Below are positions 1 to 5,090 of a stretch of DNA of 6,600 bases, piece by piece (position 1 is the stretch's first letter; the number at the start of each line of letters is the position of its first letter). Origin of the DNA: Lachnospiraceae bacterium (GTDB taxonomy: Bacteria > Bacillota > Clostridia > Lachnospirales > Lachnospiraceae); NCBI GenBank assembly GCA_900772675.1, contig CAAGRM010000030.1, forward strand, positions 1 through 6,600, read 5' to 3'. The notes under the pieces are model-generated. The model did no database searches. It worked only from the letters and a program-made list of their open reading frames with translations, and was not told the origin of the DNA. The translations under genes and the position numbers were made by a program.

Positions 1-7
1 TAGCACC

Positions 8-35
8 AGAGTTGTAAGCCGTCAACACTTTTTTT
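8..35 (+). terminator. possible weak terminator of an upstream gene
   Basis: A short stem can be drawn with arms at 8-14 and 23-29 (GTTG pairs with CAAC, extended outward past one A-A mismatch by G-C and A-T). The loop is 8 nt and a run of seven T follows at 29-35. The stem is short and has only three G-C pairs, so it may be chance in AT-rich DNA. If real, it would end a gene lying left of the window and leave the dgt cluster to start its own transcript. Confidence 0.25.
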
Positions 36-67
36 GAAAAAATTTGAAAAATTTGAAAAATAAAAAA
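33..67. repeat. phased A-tracts / short tandem repeat upstream of dgt
   Basis: The 9-bp unit TTTGAAAAA occurs twice in perfect tandem (43-51 and 52-60). It is preceded by a near copy with one extra A (33-42) and followed by TAAAAAAGG. The A-runs at 37-42, 47-51, 56-60 and 62-67 are spaced mostly 9-10 bp apart, close to one helical turn, which is the arrangement expected for intrinsically curved DNA or an A-rich promoter UP element. I could not fit a good -35/-10 pair with normal spacing here, so a promoter role is only inferred. The repeat also opens the reading frame backwards to a TTG at 44, which has no ribosome binding site and is unlikely to be used. Confidence 0.5.
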
Positions 68-100
68 GGAAATCGGAATCAGGTACCGAATATAAGAAAT

Positions 101-169
101 AGGAGGACGATGAAAACATCTGTTACAGACGTTGCAGGCAACATACCGGAAAAGAGGTGGTCTTGTTTG
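101..169 (+). promoter_or_regulatory. two competing ribosome binding sites / starts for dgt
   Basis: Site 1 is AGGAGG at 101-106 followed after only 3 nt by ATG at 110, a perfect Shine-Dalgarno with unusually short spacing. Site 2 is AGGTGG at 155-160 followed after 6 nt by an in-frame TTG at 167, a weaker match with good spacing. Starting at 167 would give a protein beginning M-N-L-R-E-S-F-E-E-R-E, which is where similarity to clostridial dGTPase-like proteins begins as I recall them. Starting at 110 adds 19 residues with no recognised counterpart. The annotation uses 110 because of the ATG and the perfect AGGAGG, but 167 is a serious alternative. Confidence 0.5.
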
Positions 170-1174
170 AACTTAAGAGAATCGTTTGAGGAAAGAGAAT
201 TTCAGCAGCTGAGTCCCCATGCGGCGCACAGTCGGAATTCCAGAGGAAGGGACCGATATGAACCGGAGTGTGATATCCGGACAGCTTATCAAAGAGACAG
301 GGATCGGATTCTTCATTCGAAAGCTTTTCGCAGGATGAAAGATAAAACGCAGGTGTTTCTCGCTGCGCAGGGTGATCATTATCGAACTCGCCTGACACAT
401 ACACTAGAGGTTTCTCAGATTGCCCGAACGATTGCGAGGGCACTGAATCTGAATGAGGATCTGACCGAAGCGATCGCGCTTGGGCATGATCTCGGACACA
501 CGCCGTTTGGCCATTCCGGCGAGGCGGCGCTCAATGAAGTACATCCCGGTGGATTCCGCCACGCGGAACAGAGTGTTCGTGTTGTGGAGATTTTGGAAAA
601 GGAAGGGAGAGGTTTAAACCTGACCTGGGAAGTAAGGGATGGAATTTTAAATCATCGTACTGCTGGGAAACCATCCACGCTTGAAGGGCAGGTTGTGCGT
701 CTCTGCGACAAGATTGCCTACATACATCACGATATGGATGATGCCATCCGCGCGGGAATTTTAAGCGAGGATGATATTCCGATCACCATCCGTGTTGTTC
801 TTGGCGATACATGCCGGGAGCGGCTCAACACGCTGATCCACGACATTGTAAATCAGAGCCGGGGGACGCCTTATGTGCGTCAGTCGGCAGAAATTGCCGA
901 GGGAATGCGCCTTTTGCGGGAATTGATGTTTGCCAACGTCTATCGCAATTTAGAGGCAAAGAAAGAGGAGGAAAAAGCAAAAAAAATGTTAATTTCTCTC
1001 TATTCTTATTATCAGGAGTATCCGAAGCAGATGTCCCGCGAATACAGGAATCTGATTCAGTGCGGACAGGAGAAAACACAGGTAGTCTGTGACTATATTG
1101 CCGGTATGACAGATCAATATTCTATGCATCAATATGAAGAACTGTTTGTGCCGAAGGCCTGGGCAGTTTATTAA
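110..1174 (+). CDS. dgt: dGTP triphosphohydrolase-like HD-domain dNTPase
   Basis: A cytosolic metal-dependent enzyme of the dGTPase family, which hydrolyses dGTP or other dNTPs to the deoxynucleoside plus tripolyphosphate and so adjusts dNTP pools. The protein is 354 aa from ATG 110, or 335 aa from TTG 167. The HD-domain metal ligands are all visible: H97 (in RLTHTLEV), H126-D127 (in LGHDLGHTPFGH) and D200 (in CDKIAYIHHD). The preceding stretch DRILHSKAFRRMKDKTQVF (about residues 66-83) and the tail VCDYIAGMTDQY (326-337) are hallmarks of the shorter Firmicutes-type members. Residues 285-293 are a Lys/Glu-rich segment. It lies 30 nt upstream of dnaG with no terminator between them, so cotranscription is likely. 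Exact substrate preference cannot be read from the sequence; many relatives are annotated only as dGTPase-like. Family assignment is very secure; the start codon is not. Confidence 0.95.
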   Translation: MKTSVTDVAGNIPEKRWSCLNLRESFEEREFQQLSPHAAHSRNSRGRDRYEPECDIRTAYQRDRDRILHSKAFRRMKDKTQVFLAAQGDHYRTRLTHTLEVSQIARTIARALNLNEDLTEAIALGHDLGHTPFGHSGEAALNEVHPGGFRHAEQSVRVVEILEKEGRGLNLTWEVRDGILNHRTAGKPSTLEGQVVRLCDKIAYIHHDMDDAIRAGILSEDDIPITIRVVLGDTCRERLNTLIHDIVNQSRGTPYVRQSAEIAEGMRLLRELMFANVYRNLEAKKEEEKAKKMLISLYSYYQEYPKQMSREYRNLIQCGQEKTQVVCDYIAGMTDQYSMHQYEELFVPKAWAVY

Positions 1175-1204
1175 TCGTTACTGTTAACACCGGGAGGATA
1201 AAAA

Positions 1205-2986
1205 ATGCGATATTCCGATGATTTAGTGGAAGAAATTCGTATGAAAAACGACATCGTAGATGTAATATCCGGCTACGTAAAACTGACAAGAAGAGGAAGT
1301 TCTTATTTCGGGCTCTGCCCGTTTCACAATGAGAAATCTCCTTCCTTTTCGGTCAGTCCCGGAAAGCAGATGTATTACTGCTTTGGATGCGGAGCCGGAG
1401 GAAATGTATTTACATTTTTGATGGAATATGAAAATTTTACATTTGTGGAAGCGTTGAAGTTTCTGGCGGACCGGGCCGGCGTGGAGCTTCCGCAGATGGA
1501 GTATTCGAAAGAGGCAAAGGAGCAGGTCGATTTAAAAAACACGCTGCTTGAGATCAACAAGCAGGCGGCTAAGTTTTATTATTACCAGCTCCACACCGAG
1601 CGTGGAAAGCAGGGCTATGACTATTTAAGAAACCGCGGCCTTTCGGAGGATACGATCCGAAAGTTTGGTCTTGGATATTCGGATAAATACGGAAGTCTGC
1701 TGTATCGCTTTTTGAAGGAAAAGGGGTATGACGATGAAATTCTGCGGCAGTCGGGGCTTTTTTTGGCGGACGAGGTACATGGTATGCAGGATAAGTTCTG
1801 GAACCGTGTGATTTATCCGATCATGGATGCGAACAGCCGTGTGATTGGATTCGGAGGCCGTGTGATGGGGGATGGAAAACCGAAATACCTGAATTCACCG
1901 GAGACAAAGATCTTTGACAAGAGCCGTAATCTCTATGGACTGCATCTGGCGCGTTCTTCGCGGAGAAAGAATCTGATCATATGCGAGGGTTATATGGATG
2001 TGATTTCCATGCACCAGGCAGGTTTCAACAACGCGGTAGCCTCTCTTGGAACAGCACTTACCTCATTGCAGGCAGGGCTGATGAAACGATATACCGATGA
2101 GGTTCTTGTGATCTATGACAGTGATGAGGCAGGCGTTAAGGCAGCACTTCGTGCAATCCCGATGCTAAAAGGTGTTGGCCTTACAACACGTGTTGTGAAT
2201 TTAAGACCATATAAGGATCCGGATGAGTTTATTCAGCATGAGGGATGCGAGGCATTCGAAAAACGGCTGGAGGAGGCGGAAAACAGCGTTCTGTATGAAA
2301 TTCGCATGAAAGAGCGTGATTTCGATCTCGCCGATCCGCAGGGAAAATCCGATTTTCTGCATGAAGCTGTGCGTCGTCTTGTTGCCATTGAAGATGAGAT
2401 TGAGCGGAACAGCTATCTTGAGGCAGTGGCAAGAAAATACGGGATTGCCATCGAGGTGCTGCGAAAGCAGGTCGGACAGATGGCACTTTCGGGAGCGGGA
2501 AGGTATGAGAGTACAAAGCCGCGAAATACAGCTTCCAACAGAAAAGAGAAAGAGGGCGGCGTCGAAAAAGCGCAGAAGCTGATGCTGACCTGGATGACCT
2601 CTTATCCGGCACTCATCGGGAAGCTGGAAAAATATATTACGCCGGAGGATTTTACAACGCCTCTGTATCGCCAGATTGCAGAAATGATTGTTCTGCAGTA
2701 CCATGAGGGCGGTGTGAATCCGGCGAAACTTTTGAATCAGTTTGTTGATTCCGAGGAGCAGAAAGAAGTTGCAGGTCTTTTTAATGCCAGAATTCCGCTG
2801 GAAACAGATGAGGAGAGAAGACGCGCACTGCACGATGTAATCTGTAATATGAAAGAAAACAGTATCGCACATCAGTCGGCGCATATGAATGTGACCGATA
2901 TGGCAGCGCTGCAGAAGCTGATGGCAGACAAAAAAAGCCTGGAACGATGGAAAGCAGGGGAACTTCCAGATTTTATTTTCGAATAA
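1205..2986 (+). CDS. dnaG: DNA primase DnaG
   Basis: Primase makes the short RNA primers for leading- and lagging-strand synthesis at the replication fork, working with the DnaB-type helicase. The 593-aa length is normal for the family. Domains: N-terminal CHC2 zinc-binding domain (about 1-100) with ligands C38, H41, C59 and C62; basic catalytic core (about 120-255) including the RVIYPIMD and GFGGR segments (201-219); TOPRIM domain (about 255-340) with E261 in EGYMD and D305/D307 in YDSDEAG as metal-binding acids, followed by YKDPDEFI. A polar linker (about 431-453) leads to a C-terminal helical helicase-interaction region (about 455-593), the least conserved part. The start ATG has GGGAGG at 1192-1197 with a 7-nt spacer. 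It sits between dgt and rpoD in the classic macromolecular synthesis arrangement. No key residue is missing. Confidence 0.98.
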   Translation: MRYSDDLVEEIRMKNDIVDVISGYVKLTRRGSSYFGLCPFHNEKSPSFSVSPGKQMYYCFGCGAGGNVFTFLMEYENFTFVEALKFLADRAGVELPQMEYSKEAKEQVDLKNTLLEINKQAAKFYYYQLHTERGKQGYDYLRNRGLSEDTIRKFGLGYSDKYGSLLYRFLKEKGYDDEILRQSGLFLADEVHGMQDKFWNRVIYPIMDANSRVIGFGGRVMGDGKPKYLNSPETKIFDKSRNLYGLHLARSSRRKNLIICEGYMDVISMHQAGFNNAVASLGTALTSLQAGLMKRYTDEVLVIYDSDEAGVKAALRAIPMLKGVGLTTRVVNLRPYKDPDEFIQHEGCEAFEKRLEEAENSVLYEIRMKERDFDLADPQGKSDFLHEAVRRLVAIEDEIERNSYLEAVARKYGIAIEVLRKQVGQMALSGAGRYESTKPRNTASNRKEKEGGVEKAQKLMLTWMTSYPALIGKLEKYITPEDFTTPLYRQIAEMIVLQYHEGGVNPAKLLNQFVDSEEQKEVAGLFNARIPLETDEERRRALHDVICNMKENSIAHQSAHMNVTDMAALQKLMADKKSLERWKAGELPDFIFE

Positions 2987-3049
2987 AAGATGAACCGAAA
3001 TACGGATACAAAAGAAAACCCCTGGAATCTTCTGCCTGTTGTGTTTATT

Positions 3050-3077
3050 TTCACAGGGCAGGGACAGAATATATACA
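3050..3077 (+). promoter_or_regulatory. candidate sigma-A promoter ahead of rpoD
   Basis: TTCACA (3050-3055, five of six matches to TTGACA) is followed after 16 nt by TATACA (3072-3077, four of six to TATAAT). The pair lies in the 114-nt gap between the dnaG stop and the rpoD start and would initiate near 3084, just upstream of the Shine-Dalgarno-like AAGGA at 3086-3090. Extra promoters between dnaG and rpoD are known in other bacteria, so position supports it. The match is modest and the leader would be very short (about 17 nt). Confidence 0.3.
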
Positions 3078-3100
3078 AGCTATGGAAGGATGGACAGTCA

Positions 3101-4243
3101 ATGGAGTTCGATAAAGCAAAATTTATGGAAAAATTAAAAGAGCTGGTAGCATACGGCAAGAAGAAAAAGAGCGTCCTGGAATATCAGGAAATCAACGACT
3201 TTTTCCGCGATATGCCGCTGGATGCAGAGCAGATGGAGAAGGTGTTTGAGTATCTGGAGGCAAGTGGCATCGATGTGCTCCGGCTTTCCGATATGACCGA
3301 GGATCCAAATGCGGCGGACCGTGATCTTCTCCTTCTGGATGATGATGATATCGACCTTTCCGAGGAAGAAGAAATCGATATGGAGAACATCGACCTTTCC
3401 GTTCCGGAAGGCGTCAGCATTGAAGATCCGGTCCGTATGTACTTAAAAGAGATCGGTAAAGTGCCGCTTCTTTCCGCAGAGGAAGAGATTAAACTGGCAC
3501 AGAGAATGGAAGAAGGCGATGAAGACGCGAAAAAACGTCTGGCAGAAGCCAACCTCCGTCTTGTTGTTTCTATTGCAAAACGTTACGTGGGCAGAGGTAT
3601 GCTGTTCCTGGATCTGATTCAGGAAGGTAATTTAGGCCTCATTAAAGCGGTTGAAAAATTTGATTACCGCAAGGGATATAAATTCTCTACGTATGCAACG
3701 TGGTGGATCCGCCAGGCAATCACAAGAGCAATTGCGGATCAGGCGAGAACGATCCGTATTCCGGTTCATATGGTAGAGACGATCAACAAACTGATTCGGG
3801 TCTCCCGCCAGTTACTGCAGGAGTTAGGACGTGAACCTACTCCGGAGGAGATTGCAGAGGAGATGCATATGTCTGTCGAGCGGGTTCGCGAAATTCTGAA
3901 AATTTCTCAGGAACCGGTTTCACTTGAGACTCCGATCGGTGAGGAGGAGGACAGCCACCTTGGTGACTTTATTCAGGATGATAACGTACCGGTACCGGCA
4001 GATGCAGCGGCATTCACCATGCTGAAAGAACAGCTCGAAGATGTTTTAAGTACACTGACCGACCGTGAGCAGAAGGTTTTGCGTCTCCGCTTCGGACTTG
4101 ATGATGGTCGTGCGAGAACACTTGAAGAGGTCGGTAAAGAATTTAACGTCACAAGAGAGCGTATCCGCCAGATCGAGGCGAAAGCGTTGCGTAAACTGCG
4201 CCATCCGAGCCGCTCCAGAAAGCTGAAGGACTATCTGGATTAA
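3101..4243 (+). CDS. rpoD: RNA polymerase primary sigma factor (sigma-70 / SigA)
   Basis: The housekeeping sigma factor, which binds core RNA polymerase and recognises -10 and -35 promoter elements. From ATG 3101 it is 380 aa, typical of Firmicutes SigA. Regions: short region 1.1 (about 1-60); very acidic linker (about 64-100); region 1.2 from about 108 ([16 protein letters not shown]); region 2 (about 147-215) with [22 protein letters not shown] and the promoter-melting [15 protein letters not shown]; region 3 (about 219-300); region 4 (about 305-375) with [10 protein letters not shown] and the helix-turn-helix [17 protein letters not shown]. The frame is open back to ATG 2990, which would add 37 residues, but that codon has no ribosome binding site and the extra residues do not look like SigA. 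The residues from 3101 ([16 protein letters not shown]) match the family N-terminus and have AAGGA about 10 nt upstream. Confidence 0.98.
   Translation: MEFDKAKFMEKLKELVAYGKKKKSVLEYQEINDFFRDMPLDAEQMEKVFEYLEASGIDVLRLSDMTEDPNAADRDLLLLDDDDIDLSEEEEIDMENIDLSVPEGVSIEDPVRMYLKEIGKVPLLSAEEEIKLAQRMEEGDEDAKKRLAEANLRLVVSIAKRYVGRGMLFLDLIQEGNLGLIKAVEKFDYRKGYKFSTYATWWIRQAITRAIADQARTIRIPVHMVETINKLIRVSRQLLQELGREPTPEEIAEEMHMSVERVREILKISQEPVSLETPIGEEEDSHLGDFIQDDNVPVPADAAAFTMLKEQLEDVLSTLTDREQKVLRLRFGLDDGRARTLEEVGKEFNVTRERIRQIEAKALRKLRHPSRSRKLKDYLD
3350..3401 (+). repeat. 13-bp direct repeat in the acidic linker of rpoD
   Basis: ATCGACCTTTCCG occurs at 3350-3362 and again at 3389-3401, exactly 39 bp (13 codons) apart. 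Both copies are in frame and encode I-D-L-S, so the acidic linker contains two identical IDLS motifs separated by a Glu/Asp-rich stretch. The flanking bases differ, so this is either the remnant of an in-frame duplication or shared codon choice in a low-complexity region. Confidence 0.6.
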
Positions 4244-4272
4244 TCCACGATGAAGAAAAGGACGACAGGAAA

Positions 4273-4971
4273 ATGCAGTTATCAAAAAGACTTTCCGCAG
4301 TAGCGGAATTTGTCACCCCGGGCGGCTGCCTGGTCGATGTGGGAACGGATCACGGCTATGTGCCGATTGCACTGCTGGAGCAGAAAAAGATTTCCTCTGC
4401 GATCGCTATGGATGTGAACCGCGGACCGTTAGAGCGGGCCAGGGAGCATATCGCGCAGTATCAGATGGGGGACTACATAGAAACAAGACTTTCCGACGGC
4501 CTTCATGAATTGAAGGCAGGAGAGGGTGATTCTCTCCTTATCGCCGGAATGGGAGGCGGACTTACTGTCAGAATTCTAAGTGAGGGAGAGCTATTACTCT
4601 CCGGATTTCGGGAGCTGATCCTGGAACCACAGTCGGATATCGACCGCGTGCGTGTATGGTTGGTAGAACACGGCTTTTTCCTTGCACAGGAAAATTTTGT
4701 GGAGGAGGATGGAAAATACTATCCGATTCTGCGTGCAGTGCAGGGAAAAAAGGAAAATCTGAAAGCGGAGGAGCTGTTCTATGGGCCGCGGCTTCTTGAA
4801 AATGAAAATGCGGTTTTGAAGGAATATCTGTTAAAGCAGCGGGAACAAAGCCAGATGCTGATCCGTCAGCTTTCGGATCATTCCAGTGAAAAGGCGGCAC
4901 AGCGTCTTTGGGAATTAAAAGAAAAAGAGACAATACTGGAATCTGCGCTTGCGCGGTTCCATACAATGTAA
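4273..4971 (+). CDS. trmK: tRNA (adenine-22-N1)-methyltransferase TrmK
   Basis: A SAM-dependent methyltransferase of the TrmK (YqfN) family, which makes m1A at position 22 of certain tRNAs in the cytosol. The protein is 232 aa, normal for the family. The Rossmann fold covers about residues 1-155: N-terminal LSKRL (3-7), SAM-binding loop DVGTDHGYVPI (22-32), AMDVNRGPL (45-53) as the second strand with its acidic residue, and IAGMGGG (90-96) where the catalytic motif lies, followed by LILEPQSD (115-122). A helical, Glu/Lys/Gln-rich C-terminal part (about 175-225) is expected to form the coiled-coil that helps bind tRNA. The start ATG is 29 nt after the rpoD stop; AAGGA at 4258-4262 is about 10 nt upstream. 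It follows rpoD as in many Firmicutes and is the last gene before a terminator. Confidence 0.95.
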   Translation: MQLSKRLSAVAEFVTPGGCLVDVGTDHGYVPIALLEQKKISSAIAMDVNRGPLERAREHIAQYQMGDYIETRLSDGLHELKAGEGDSLLIAGMGGGLTVRILSEGELLLSGFRELILEPQSDIDRVRVWLVEHGFFLAQENFVEEDGKYYPILRAVQGKKENLKAEELFYGPRLLENENAVLKEYLLKQREQSQMLIRQLSDHSSEKAAQRLWELKEKETILESALARFHTM

Positions 4972-4989
4972 CGATAAGGTTTGAGTAAG

Positions 4990-5040
4990 AGCGGCGTGTC
5001 TGAAAATTTCAGCAGTTGTAATTTTCGGGCGCGCTTTTTT
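4990..5040 (+). terminator. intrinsic terminator after trmK
   Basis: A long imperfect hairpin: the 5' arm at 4990-5008 pairs with the 3' arm at 5020-5035, around an 11-nt loop. The inner helix is GAAAATT / AATTTTC (7 bp); the lower helix is G-C rich (AGCG then CG against CGCGCT) with single-base bulges. A run of six T (5035-5040) follows directly. It lies 18 nt after the trmK stop and likely ends the dgt-dnaG-rpoD-trmK transcript, separating it from the kinase gene. Confidence 0.8.
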
Positions 5041-5072
5041 ATGATTTTCGAATGTTCAGAAAGTTTTGTAAG

Positions 5073-5090
5073 AAGGAGGAATTGGAATTG
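5073..5090 (+). promoter_or_regulatory. Shine-Dalgarno and TTG start of the nucleoside kinase
   Basis: AAGGAGG at 5073-5079 stands 8 nt ahead of TTG at 5088, an ideal spacing. A second in-frame TTG at 5082 is only 2 nt away from the site and is too close. No ATG lies in frame near here, and the conserved residues I-D-G-K-E-Y-E start within a few codons of 5088, so TTG 5088 is the best start. I found no convincing promoter between the terminator and this site. Confidence 0.75.

Noticed and set aside
44..109. Extended dgt N-terminus from TTG 44
   Set aside because: It is translated from the A-rich tandem repeat, has no Shine-Dalgarno, and gives a Lys/Asn-rich stretch with no family counterpart.
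2201..2884. Long antisense open frame (227 codons) inside dnaG
   Set aside because: It lies wholly opposite a well-conserved primase gene, has no plausible ribosome binding context or recognisable domain, and looks like a by-product of codon bias on the sense strand.
3184..3552. Antisense Ser-rich open frame opposite rpoD
   Set aside because: The serine runs are the reverse reading of the acidic Asp/Glu linker codons of the sigma factor; a shadow frame.
3986..3995. 10-bp palindrome GTACCGGTAC in rpoD
   Set aside because: It encodes the V-P-V-P stretch of sigma region 3 in frame; most likely codon coincidence rather than an operator.
4250..4303. Possible 17-codon small ORF overlapping the start of trmK
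   Set aside because: It starts at ATG 4250 and ends at TAG 4301-4303, but no ribosome binding site precedes it and the coding is explained by trmK in another frame.
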